The notes below the pieces were generated by a model. The model did no database searches. It had not been told where the DNA came from and worked only from the letters and a program-made list of their open reading frames with translations. Position numbers and translations under genes: made by a program. From a virus: 28,317 nucleotides of DNA. The stretch spans positions 1 to 28,317 of the IMG/VR virus record IMGVR_UViG_3300034102_000810; one strand, written 5' to 3'. Numbering within the stretch: the stretch's first letter is position 1; each line of letters opens with the position of its first letter. Below, piece by piece: positions 10,677 through 17,504 of this stretch.

Positions 10677-10847
10677 ATGCAATTTTATACGGTGGAACAA
10701 TTTCAAGAACGTTGGGAAGAAATGATTGGAAGAGTTGAAAGTGGTGAACATATAGGAATAACTAACGGAAAGAATAGATGTGTAATGATTCCTGCGGATG
10801 AGGAACTCATACGCATATATACGGAAGAAAATAACGAAGCACCTTAA
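10677..10847 (+). CDS. Orphan Phd/YefM-type antitoxin-like protein (56 aa)
   Basis: The sequence has the compact form of the prevent-host-death N-terminal domain: a start like MQFYTVEQFQERWEEMIGRV, then ESGEHIGITNGKNRCVMIPA, in which GE-x-I-x-I-T-N-G-K is the family signature. In toxin-antitoxin systems this domain binds DNA and represses its own operon, while a C-terminal tail neutralises the toxin. Here the tail is only about 12 residues, and no toxin gene follows, because tRNAs come next. It may act as a free-standing regulator or neutralise a host toxin. It lies 20 nt after tRNA-Pro, probably on the same transcript. Confidence 0.65.
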   Translation: MQFYTVEQFQERWEEMIGRVESGEHIGITNGKNRCVMIPADEELIRIYTEENNEAP

Positions 10848-10854
10848 TATTCTT

Positions 10855-10942
10855 GCGAGTGAGACTTGGTAGTCAGAGGAGTCTTATAAACTCTTTCCGC
10901 CAGATTAGCGGCTTTGACCTGGTTCGAATCCAGGCACTCGTA
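10855..10942 (+). tRNA. Unusual class-II-shaped tRNA with TAT anticodon
   Basis: The acceptor is GCGAGTG/CACTCGT with discriminator A, and the T arm is CCTGG-TTCGAAT-CCAGG. The anticodon arm GGAGT-CTTATAA-ACTCT gives TAT, which would read ATA (Ile). A long variable arm with stem CCGC/GCGG is present, a feature of Leu, Ser and Tyr tRNAs rather than Ile. Position 8 is A instead of T and the D stem has only three pairs (GAC/GTC). Identity is uncertain, and it may be a divergent or non-standard tRNA. Confidence 0.65.
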
Positions 10943-10946
10943 CTTT

Positions 10947-11019
10947 GCTGGTTTAGCAATCTGGCGAATGCAATCGACTCATAATCGATGGGAGGCGAGT
11001 TCGATCCTCGCAACCAGCA
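10947..11019 (+). tRNA. tRNA with CAT anticodon, second copy (Met or lysidine-type Ile)
   Basis: The acceptor is GCTGGTT/AACCAGC with discriminator A. The anticodon arm ATCGA-CTCATAA-TCGAT is close to both elongator Met and Ile2 tRNAs of bacteria. It differs clearly from the CAT tRNA at 3018, so one of the two may be a tRNA for ATA codons. Confidence 0.9.
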
Positions 11020-11022
11020 CTG

Positions 11023-11040
11023 GACACTTTTTCAAGTGTC
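11023..11040 (+). repeat. 7-bp perfect hairpin upstream of a promoter
   Basis: GACACTT and AAGTGTC flank a TTTC loop. No U-run follows. It lies four bases after the tRNA and just before the -35 box at 11045, so it could end the tRNA transcript weakly or serve as an operator. Confidence 0.55.
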
Positions 11041-11044
11041 TCCC

Positions 11045-11073
11045 TTGACTTTTCTAAGTCTAGACCCTATAAT
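11045..11073 (+). promoter_or_regulatory. Strong sigma70 promoter
   Basis: TTGACT (11045-11050), a 17-nt spacer and TATAAT (11068-11073), 11 of 12 consensus positions. It drives the two-gene unit at 11098-11573. Confidence 0.85.
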
Positions 11074-11097
11074 AACAAGGTAAACAAATTCAAACAA

Positions 11098-11316
11098 ATG
11101 TCACTCACTGATAAATTCAAAAAAGATCTTCAAACTCTGAAGTCTGCTGCTAACGGAGAGTCCTATCTTGATGTGAAGAATCCAAAACTCTTCAAGAAAG
11201 TCCGTAAGTTTTATGAATCTAATGGTGTAATTTTCTCCGGAGATCCTTTGGATGATTATGATATTCTTATGGAATATATCTATAGTGATCTTGAAGCCGA
11301 AGGAGTTCTTGCGTGA
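11098..11316 (+). CDS. Conserved-looking small soluble protein (72 aa)
   Basis: It starts MSLTDKFKKDLQTLKSAANGE and ends YIYSDLEAEGVLA. It is helical with mixed charge and has no membrane segment. It lies 24 nt after a strong promoter and overlaps the next gene's GTG by 4 nt. I recall similar short proteins from cyanomyoviruses, without known function. Confidence 0.75.
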   Translation: MSLTDKFKKDLQTLKSAANGESYLDVKNPKLFKKVRKFYESNGVIFSGDPLDDYDILMEYIYSDLEAEGVLA

Positions 11317-11573
11317 CAGTTGAGATACTTCCTAAAATTCTTCTTGAACGAGAGGGATATAGGTTTGTTCAAAAGGGTATCATCGAACTCAATGGTATGC
11401 CTGATTATAGAATGCAAAAGAAAGATCATTACACTAAACGATGGAATGATATCTATCTTTTTGATAATGTGCTACAATGTTCTACTGCAATGGAGGATAT
11501 TGAGTATGCGAAATGGTTAGATCCAGATCGAGTTCCTTGTTATGTGAAGGATGATGGTGATGATGATGTATAG
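11313..11573 (+). CDS. Small soluble protein (86 aa), translationally coupled
   Basis: The GTG start (GTGA overlap with the preceding stop) gives MTVEILPKILLEREGYRFVQ and a C-terminal acidic run, DDGDDDV. The middle is rich in aromatic residues (HYTKRWNDIYLF). No family recognised. The overlap with the upstream gene supports the GTG start. Confidence 0.72.
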   Translation: MTVEILPKILLEREGYRFVQKGIIELNGMPDYRMQKKDHYTKRWNDIYLFDNVLQCSTAMEDIEYAKWLDPDRVPCYVKDDGDDDV

Positions 11574-11620
11574 TCTCGGTTATGACTTAAAACTAAGCCC
11601 TGGTCGGGAGCAACCCCCTT

Positions 11621-11848
11621 ATGTCTAAAACAAGTGTCTTAAGATATCTTGGGAACCTTCTTCTCGTAATTGGTTATCAAACTATGTTATGGGGAGATTT
11701 TAAATATGGTTTGGTGGTTAAAGTTATTGGAGGTCTTCTCACAGTACCATTTGCAATCAAACTTAAACTTTGGGATGTGTTATTCTTATGCGCTTTCTTT
11801 GGTATTACCGAGATATCAAAGTTAACCCAACTTTTCTTGGTTTCTTAA
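11621..11848 (+). CDS. Small multi-pass membrane protein (75 aa)
   Basis: Two to three hydrophobic segments are visible: LGNLLLVIGYQTMLWG (about 9-25), YGLVVKVIGGLLTVPFAI (29-46) and VLFLCAFFGITEI (53-65). It has no recognised motif. The TAA stop lies in the loop of an 8-bp hairpin (11836-11855). Confidence 0.65.
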   Translation: MSKTSVLRYLGNLLLVIGYQTMLWGDFKYGLVVKVIGGLLTVPFAIKLKLWDVLFLCAFFGITEISKLTQLFLVS

Positions 11849-11985
11849 AACCAAGTGGTGGAGTCAAATTTGACCCCTTATGTCCTCGTCGGATGGACAT
11901 TAAATATGCCGACTGGTGTGGATGGGGAAACCCCGCCGAGTTTCCAATTTTCTCGTACTCAAAATTGGTGGCGAGCCTGAGTTTC
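11849..11985. other. Structured intergenic segment with possible micro-ORF
   Basis: CTTGGTTT/AAACCAAG (11836-11843 with 11848-11855) is a perfect hairpin that spills over from the gene end. GTCAAATTTGAC (11863-11874) is a 12-bp palindrome, ATGTCC/GGACAT form another hairpin near 11879-11899, and GGGG-AAA-CCCC follows. A 24-codon frame (ATG 11906 to TGA 11980, starting MPTGVDGETPPSFQF) reads like real protein but lacks a ribosome-binding site. A second frame through the same bases is also open. The segment could be a leader or small RNA ending at the terminator at 12012. Confidence 0.35.
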
Positions 11986-12012
11986 AAAGGTGGGATTTCT
12001 CCCACCTTTTTT
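11986..12012 (+). terminator. Strong intrinsic terminator between convergent genes
   Basis: A 10-bp perfect stem, AAAGGTGGGA/TCCCACCTTT, with a TTTC loop ends in six T residues. It stops plus-strand transcription just before the end of the minus-strand gene at 12011. It has no T-run in the opposite direction. Confidence 0.9.
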
Positions 12013-12625
12013 AATGTAAACTTGTAAAAGACATTAAGATTACATATCTAGGATATACTGAACTTACTTCTGGATTTGGTGTCAAAGCCGTGTGATGTAA
12101 TCTTGGATCAAAAATAGTTAGTGAATTTTCTGTCCCGTCAAGAACCAAAGATCCATTTCTTGTTCGTACTAAAGTGCCATATTTTTTACTAGGATTTTGC
12201 AAATAAAAAATGCAACTAATTATTTGACCTTCGTGATGGGAATGATAATGATTGTCTGTATATGATTGCACATCCTCATCAAAATATAAAGTATTTTTTA
12301 CATCTTCATCTGTATAAGATCCTACTTTGTTTATCCAACAGGATTCAAATTTTGCATCAAGTTGTAAATATTTTTTAGAATAATCACTTACAGAAGTGAG
12401 TACTTTTTTAGTTAAGTTTTTCCAACACTCTTTCTCTAAGAGTTTTTTTGTAAAAAACTTTTCTGCCATGATTGGAGGATGAAGTTCCTCTATTTTTCTG
12501 TGAGTTTTTAAATATAATTCTGCTTCTTCTATGAGATTTATTTGATCCTCTTTTGAAAGAGTATTGTATGATTTGTAAAAATATTTCTCATCAAAATAAA
12601 ATAGTTTGTTCAAAGTATCTTGCAA
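12011..12625 (-). CDS. 2OG-Fe(II) oxygenase-like protein
   Basis: 204 residues from a TTG start at 12625; a stop codon lies four codons upstream in this frame. The C-terminal half has the double-stranded beta-helix pattern: WINKVG (97-102), the metal-binding HYHSHHEG (126-133), SCIFYLQNP (137-145), then FDPRLHHTALTPNP (172-185) with the distal His and Arg193 for 2-oxoglutarate. This resembles the putative 2OG-Fe(II) oxygenases common in T4-like cyanophages. They hydroxylate or oxidise small molecules, proteins or nucleic acids, and the substrate is unknown here. It is the only minus-strand gene, and its start overlaps the -35 box of the divergent glycan operon, so the two may interfere. Confidence 0.7.
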   Translation of the reverse strand: MQDTLNKLFYFDEKYFYKSYNTLSKEDQINLIEEAELYLKTHRKIEELHPPIMAEKFFTKKLLEKECWKNLTKKVLTSVSDYSKKYLQLDAKFESCWINKVGSYTDEDVKNTLYFDEDVQSYTDNHYHSHHEGQIISCIFYLQNPSKKYGTLVRTRNGSLVLDGTENSLTIFDPRLHHTALTPNPEVSSVYPRYVILMSFTSLH

Positions 12626-12648
12626 ATTCCCATTCTAATTGGTATAAT
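12620..12648 (+). promoter_or_regulatory. Sigma70 promoter of the glycan operon
   Basis: TTGCAA (12620-12625), a 17-nt spacer and a perfect TATAAT (12643-12648). It is the only good promoter I can find for the 12 genes up to 22861. No late-promoter motif is seen there, which suggests early or middle expression. Confidence 0.78.
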
Positions 12649-12681
12649 ATATAGTATGAGATTATTATTTTTGATCAAAAA

Positions 12682-13743
12682 ATGAGTCAATACATTAAGA
12701 AGGCACTTGTGCTTGGTGCCGGTGGCTTTATTGGAAGTCATATGGTTAAGAGGTTGCGATCCGAAGGATATTGGGTTCGTGGTGTAGACCTCAAAAGACC
12801 TGAGTATTCTCCTACTGAAGCAAATGAATTCGTCCAGGGAGATCTTCGTGACGTAGATTTTGTTCGTCGTGTCCTTGAATATAAAGGTGATCGCGGAAAC
12901 TTTTATCAGTCGGTTCCTTATCGTTATATTCAATCGTTTGATGAGATCTATCAGTTTGCTGCTGATATGGGTGGCGCAGGATTTGTATTTACTGGTGAAA
13001 ATGATGCAGACATCATGCATAATTCTGTGACAATTAATCTCAATGTTCTGGAAATGCAACATCAGATGAATGAAAGAGTTGGTAAAAATATTACCAAAAT
13101 TTTCTATTCTGGATCTGCTTGTATGTATCCAGAACATAATCAACTAGATCCCAATAATCCTGATTGCCGTGAAGAATCTGCTTACCCTGCCAACCCAGAT
13201 TCGGAATATGGTTGGGAAAAACTCTTTTCTGAAAGACTATACTTCGCATATCATAGGAATTACGGTATACCTGTTCGTGTATCTCGGTATCATAATATCT
13301 TTGGCCCCGAAGGAACCTGGGAAGGTGGTCGTGAAAAAGCCCCCGCAGCAATCTGTCGCAAAGTCGCATATCTCCCAGAGGAAGGTGGAGCAATCGAGGT
13401 GTGGGGAGATGGCTTACAAACTCGTTCCTTCCTGTATATTGACGAATGCATCGAGGCAACCCGTAGAATGATGAACTCGGAGTTCATTGGACCAGTAAAT
13501 ATTGGTTCTGAGGAAATGGTAACAATCAATCAACTAGTTGAGACCGCTGCTAAGGTTTCTGGTAAAGAAGTTAAAAAACAACATAAACTTGATGCACCTC
13601 TTGGAGTCCGTGGACGTAACTCCAATAACGATGTGGTTCGTAGAGAACTTGGTTGGGATTACTCGCAAACCCTAGAAGAAGGTATTCGTAAGACATACGC
13701 ATGGATTTCTGAACAAATTGCTAAGAAGAATAATGAAAATTGA
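12682..13743 (+). CDS. GDP-mannose 3,5-epimerase (GME-type)
   Basis: 353 residues, close to the plant and bacterial enzyme. The Rossmann motif GAGGFIG (12-18) binds NAD. The block ADMGG (94-98), SGSACMYPE (143-151), YGWEK (176-180), HNIFGPEGTWEGGREKAPAA (204-223) and WGDGLQTRSF (241-250) are GME hallmarks. The catalytic Cys147, Tyr176, Lys180 and Lys219 line up with Cys145, Tyr174, Lys178 and Lys217 of the Arabidopsis enzyme with a constant offset of two. GME converts GDP-D-mannose to GDP-L-galactose or GDP-L-gulose. It is first in the glycan operon, so it probably sets which activated sugar the downstream fucosyltransferase-fold enzymes receive. GDP-mannose would come from the host. Confidence 0.9.
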   Translation: MSQYIKKALVLGAGGFIGSHMVKRLRSEGYWVRGVDLKRPEYSPTEANEFVQGDLRDVDFVRRVLEYKGDRGNFYQSVPYRYIQSFDEIYQFAADMGGAGFVFTGENDADIMHNSVTINLNVLEMQHQMNERVGKNITKIFYSGSACMYPEHNQLDPNNPDCREESAYPANPDSEYGWEKLFSERLYFAYHRNYGIPVRVSRYHNIFGPEGTWEGGREKAPAAICRKVAYLPEEGGAIEVWGDGLQTRSFLYIDECIEATRRMMNSEFIGPVNIGSEEMVTINQLVETAAKVSGKEVKKQHKLDAPLGVRGRNSNNDVVRRELGWDYSQTLEEGIRKTYAWISEQIAKKNNEN

Positions 13744-14302
13744 AATTATTAAAGAACATGTAAAAAATCTGGAAGTTGGTCATCTTAGAGATATGTCTCT
13801 AAATCAAAATGACTGGTTACCTGCAGGACAAAGTGAGTATAGATTGTATGCTTATCTCTCTACGTTTTTCAATAGGAGTACTATTTTGGACATTGGTACT
13901 CGTACTGGTGGGTCCGCTCTTGCACTTTCTTATAATCCAACTAACCAAGTAATCAGTTATGACTTGGTAGAACAAGGTGCGGGTTCTATCGAAAAAGAAA
14001 ATATTACTTGGAAGATTCAAGATTTCATGGAAGATGAAACTCTTGATTGGGATAATATTTCAATTGTTATGATTGATGTAGATCCACACGATGGTTCTCA
14101 AGAACGTGTTATGATGAATTGGCTACGTGATAAGGGTTGGAAAGGTATCATGATTCATGATGATATTGGTCCTGGTTGGCCTGATATTCAACTGATGTGG
14201 GATGAGATCCCTGAAGAAAAGTTTGATGTTACTGAGATTGCCCATATGAGTGGCACTGGTATTGTCAACTTTGGAAACGCACACGAAATTAGTATTGTCT
14301 GA
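13733..14302 (+). CDS. Class I SAM-dependent methyltransferase-like protein
   Basis: ATG 13733 (overlapping the GME gene by 11 nt) is preferred to an earlier in-frame TTG at 13718, and gives 189 residues. Motif I is ILDIGTRTGGSA (51-62), followed by the acidic end of strand 2 (ISYDL). IVMIDVDPHDG (111-121) is the post-II region, and a distinctive IHDDIGPGWP follows (141-150). The metal-like Asp pair and overall layout resemble cephalosporin-hydroxylase or TylF-type sugar O-methyltransferases. In this operon it may methylate a sugar. Its stop overlaps the next start (TGATG). Substrate unknown. Confidence 0.7.
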   Translation: MKIEIIKEHVKNLEVGHLRDMSLNQNDWLPAGQSEYRLYAYLSTFFNRSTILDIGTRTGGSALALSYNPTNQVISYDLVEQGAGSIEKENITWKIQDFMEDETLDWDNISIVMIDVDPHDGSQERVMMNWLRDKGWKGIMIHDDIGPGWPDIQLMWDEIPEEKFDVTEIAHMSGTGIVNFGNAHEISIV

Positions 14303-15159
14303 TGAAAATTACAGTACTTGGATCTAGTGGGCAAATCGGTGCCTATTTAACAGACTATTTGCGTAAAAAGGGACACTATGTTTACGAGTTTGATGTCGTA
14401 AATAATCCTCACGAGGATATGACTTTAATTCCAAATCTTCTTTTGGAAGAAAGAATTGCAGATTCTGATTTTGTATTCTTCCTTGCATTTGATGTTGGTG
14501 GATCTCGTTATCTCAAGAAGTATCAACATACTTTCCAATTCATTGATAACAATGGTCGTTTGATGGTCAATGCATTTGGACTTCTTAAAAAATATAACAA
14601 GAGGTTTATTTTTGCATCATCTCAGATGAGTAATATGAGTTATTCTCCATATGGAGTTCTCAAGAATGTTGGTGAACTTTATACCAAGTCATTGAATGGA
14701 TTGATTGTTAAGTTTTGGAATGTTTATGGAATTGAAAAGGACCACGAAAAATCCCATGTCATTACGGACTTCATCCGTAAAGGTTTTGAAACTGGCGTTA
14801 TTGACATGCTTACTGATGGCCAAGAAGAAAGAGAGTTTCTATACGCAGAAGACTGTTGCGAAGCACTTGAAACAATCATGGAAAACTACGACGATTTTAC
14901 TCCTGAAGACAATCTTCACATCACCAGTTTCCACTCTACAAAGGTCATTGATATTGCGAGCATGATTTGTGGCCAATTTAATTTGATTGGTAAGTATGAT
15001 GTTAAGGTCAAACCATCAATTGAAAAAGATAGTGTTCAACTTGATAAGAGAAACAGACCAGATACCTATTTGATGAAGTGGTGGACTCCTAAAACTACAA
15101 TTGAACAAGGAATTGCTAGAGTATTTGAGGCAATGAAGAATGAACAAGTTCAAAATTAA
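14302..15159 (+). CDS. SDR-type NAD-dependent sugar epimerase/dehydratase
   Basis: 285 residues of the extended short-chain dehydrogenase family. The nucleotide-binding motif GSSGQIG (7-13) and the catalytic set Ser106-Ser107 with Tyr117-x3-Lys121 (SPYGVLK) are present. EREFLYAEDCCEAL is the usual C-terminal domain signature. It probably acts on a nucleotide sugar, as an epimerase, reductase or dehydratase. It might reduce or isomerise the GME product, but the reaction cannot be assigned. It overlaps its neighbours by 1 nt upstream and 20 nt downstream, so it is part of the operon. Confidence 0.8.
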   Translation: MKITVLGSSGQIGAYLTDYLRKKGHYVYEFDVVNNPHEDMTLIPNLLLEERIADSDFVFFLAFDVGGSRYLKKYQHTFQFIDNNGRLMVNAFGLLKKYNKRFIFASSQMSNMSYSPYGVLKNVGELYTKSLNGLIVKFWNVYGIEKDHEKSHVITDFIRKGFETGVIDMLTDGQEEREFLYAEDCCEALETIMENYDDFTPEDNLHITSFHSTKVIDIASMICGQFNLIGKYDVKVKPSIEKDSVQLDKRNRPDTYLMKWWTPKTTIEQGIARVFEAMKNEQVQN

Positions 15160-15940
15160 TCTCTATTGTAACGATTCTCTCCTCCCATCTACTTCAGATA
15201 AAAATACTTCTAAGTATACTGAATGGGTTTATGATGGATCTGGTCAAGTAAGTCTTTATGTAAATCAAAGATCACTTGATATTTTTCAAGATGTCTCTAC
15301 TACACCAAAGTACATTTGGCTTCTTGAATCTAAACAAGTTATTCAAGGAGTTTATGATTGGATTCTTGCAAACTATGATTTTGTTGCTTCCAGAGTAGAT
15401 GGTATTCTTTCCCCAGATAAAGAACTTTGTGAAAAGTATCCCAAGTTTCAATATGCACTAACTAATGCAACTCCATGGATTGAGGATCGTCAAATTTATG
15501 AAAAGACAAAACTTGTGTCTATGATCTCATCAAATAAATCTATGGTGCCTGGACACCGAAAACGACTTGAATTTGTGAATAAGTTTAAAGATCAAGTTCA
15601 TCTTTATGGTCGTGGATTCCGTGATCTTGAGAGGAAAGAAGATGGCATGAAAGACTACATGTTCTCTATTGCAGTAGAGAATGCCGTCTATGATACATAC
15701 TTTACAGAGAAACTAACTGATTGTTTCGCAACAGGGACAATCCCCATCTTCTATGGTTGTAGGGGAGTTACTGAGTATTTCAACGAGGATGGTATCATAT
15801 TCTTGGATGATGACTTTGATGTTTCTACATTGACAGAAGAACTTTATTATTCTAAAATGGATGCGATTAAAGATAACTTTGAACGCGCAAACAATCTGCC
15901 AGTGGCAGAAGATTACCTCTACGAAACTTACTGGAAATGA
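15140..15940 (+). CDS. GT10-like fucosyltransferase-fold glycosyltransferase
   Basis: 266 residues. The C-terminal half carries the GT10 signature: VSMISSNK (126-133), HLYGRGF (154-160), FSIAVEN (175-181) and YFTEKLTDCFATGTIPIFYG (187-206), where the conserved Glu-Lys contacts the GDP-sugar in the family. Known members transfer L-fucose from GDP-fucose in alpha-1,3/4 linkage. Downstream of a GDP-mannose epimerase it might use GDP-L-galactose instead. It has no membrane anchor, so it is cytoplasmic. Its start lies 20 nt inside the previous gene and its stop overlaps the next start. Confidence 0.8.
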   Translation: MNKFKINLYCNDSLLPSTSDKNTSKYTEWVYDGSGQVSLYVNQRSLDIFQDVSTTPKYIWLLESKQVIQGVYDWILANYDFVASRVDGILSPDKELCEKYPKFQYALTNATPWIEDRQIYEKTKLVSMISSNKSMVPGHRKRLEFVNKFKDQVHLYGRGFRDLERKEDGMKDYMFSIAVENAVYDTYFTEKLTDCFATGTIPIFYGCRGVTEYFNEDGIIFLDDDFDVSTLTEELYYSKMDAIKDNFERANNLPVAEDYLYETYWK

Positions 15941-16716
15941 GTACTTATAAAGGCTGGGAAGCAGAAGAACAGATTGCGGTTGATTATCTTGAGACTTGTC
16001 GTAGTGCAGTTGAAGATGATGAAGTCTTTGCAAAATTTAAATCACTTCAAGCATATAAAAATATTCTTGAACATGTAACTCCTCGTCAAGGGGCAGAATA
16101 TCTTCAAATTGCCATGGAAATGGCTGAAGATGGTCTACTTGAAAATCTTGAGAAGTTTAAAGAGAATGATCTTATCGGAACCCCCGATAGGTTCTCTTAT
16201 CCAGAAACGGGTAAAATTTCTCCAACCACAATCAGATACATTAAAAATATATTTGAGATGGCGACTCTCATTGGGGAATCTCCAATTAGTCGTGTAGTGG
16301 AAGTTGGTGGTGGATATGGTGGACTCTGTAAGACCTTAAGTGTGGTCTGTGATTTTGATGAGTATATTTTAGTAGATCTTCCTGAAGCGGTTAAAGTTCA
16401 AGAAAAGTATCTTAAGAACTTTCCAGAACTTCATGCAAAGTGTAAGTTTGTAAGTTGCGATGATCTTGAAGAAGTTAAAGATGTAGATCTTTTTATCAGT
16501 AACTATGCACTTTCTGAGTGTGATTATGATACTCAAGTCAAGTACTATAATAAATTAGTTGCAGATTCTAAGTTTGCTTACATCATTTACAACCTTGTCA
16601 ACTTTAACGATTTCTACTATAATAAGTTTACTGAAATGATGAGTGAATCATTTGAATTTACCACTAGTAAGGATTATGAAAACACTGTAATTCTCGCAAA
16701 GGCTAAGGAGTCATGA
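15937..16716 (+). CDS. Putative sugar O-methyltransferase
   Basis: 259 residues. A helical N-terminal part leads to VVEVGGGYGGL (120-130), a glycine-rich SAM-binding motif I of the form seen in putative sugar O-methyltransferases of surface-polysaccharide clusters (NanM-like). Then come ILVDLPEAV, CKFVSCDDL and FISNYALSECD. The operon setting supports methylation of a glycan residue, such as a non-reducing terminal sugar. The gene overlaps both neighbours by 4 nt. The acceptor is unknown. Confidence 0.78.
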   Translation: MSTYKGWEAEEQIAVDYLETCRSAVEDDEVFAKFKSLQAYKNILEHVTPRQGAEYLQIAMEMAEDGLLENLEKFKENDLIGTPDRFSYPETGKISPTTIRYIKNIFEMATLIGESPISRVVEVGGGYGGLCKTLSVVCDFDEYILVDLPEAVKVQEKYLKNFPELHAKCKFVSCDDLEEVKDVDLFISNYALSECDYDTQVKYYNKLVADSKFAYIIYNLVNFNDFYYNKFTEMMSESFEFTTSKDYENTVILAKAKES

Positions 16717-17504
16717 ACCGTATTGGAGACTATGGTGATCTGGAAGATCGCATTGTTAAGTGGATTTCAGATTATTGCATTACACACCCTAAAATTAAAA
16801 GTCTTGTAGTAGGAATCTCTGGAGGTATTGATTCCTCTGTGGTTTCTACTCTTTGTGCTTTGACTGGTATGCCAACTTATGTTGTTGGAATGCCAATCAA
16901 TCAACTAGAAAATCAGGAATCTCTTTCTGATGCTCATGGAGAATGGCTTACTAAAAAATTTAACAATGTTGAATTTATTAAAACAGACATGAGTAAGGTA
17001 TATGATTCTTTTTTGCAAACGGTCTCTTCAGACTTAGGAGAACAGTTCGCAATTAATAAACTTGCACAGGCCAATACTCGTTCTCGTCTTCGGATGATAA
17101 CTCTTTACCAAATTGCCGGAACTGTCAATGGTATTGTTGTGGGTACAGGTAATAAGGTTGAGGACTATGGTGTAGGTTTCTATACCAAGTATGGTGATGG
17201 CGGTATTGATATTGCACCTATTGCTGATCTTTATAAGACTGAAGTGTGGATGCTTGGTGAATATCTTGGTGTAGATGAACGAATCATTTCTGCACCTCCC
17301 ACAGATGGTCTTTGGGATGATGGTCGTACCGATGAAGATCAGATTGGAGCTTCTTACGCAATGCTTGAATGGGTTATGGAAAAGGGTCTTCAAGAAGATC
17401 CTTTGTTCTTGAATGAAGAACAGAGTAATGCTATTAATGTATATCAGAAGTTTCACACACAAAACAAACATAAGATGGTAGAAATTCCGACATTCAAACT
17501 ATGA
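16713..17504 (+). CDS. nadE: NH3-dependent NAD+ synthetase
   Basis: 263 residues, the normal size of ammonia-dependent NadE. The ATP-pyrophosphatase P-loop SGGIDSS (36-42), GTGNKVED (144-151) and the NAD-site block DIAPIADLYKTEV (166-178) are present. NadE adenylates and amidates nicotinic acid adenine dinucleotide to give NAD+. It has no glutaminase domain, so it uses ammonia. Its place in a glycan operon, directly before a UDP-sugar dehydrogenase that would consume two NAD+ per turnover, suggests cofactor supply. A role as amidotransferase on sugars cannot be excluded, although the NadE motifs are intact. It overlaps both neighbours by 4 nt. Confidence 0.9.
   Translation: MNRIGDYGDLEDRIVKWISDYCITHPKIKSLVVGISGGIDSSVVSTLCALTGMPTYVVGMPINQLENQESLSDAHGEWLTKKFNNVEFIKTDMSKVYDSFLQTVSSDLGEQFAINKLAQANTRSRLRMITLYQIAGTVNGIVVGTGNKVEDYGVGFYTKYGDGGIDIAPIADLYKTEVWMLGEYLGVDERIISAPPTDGLWDDGRTDEDQIGASYAMLEWVMEKGLQEDPLFLNEEQSNAINVYQKFHTQNKHKMVEIPTFKL

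Noticed and set aside
11770-12027. 85-codon frame overlapping the end of the small membrane protein
   Set aside because: It runs through several hairpins and the terminator, lacks a ribosome-binding site and has no recognisable composition. Kept only as part of the intergenic note.
12610-13743. Long antisense frames against the GDP-mannose epimerase
   Set aside because: They mirror the strongly conserved plus-strand protein and have no promoter or start context.
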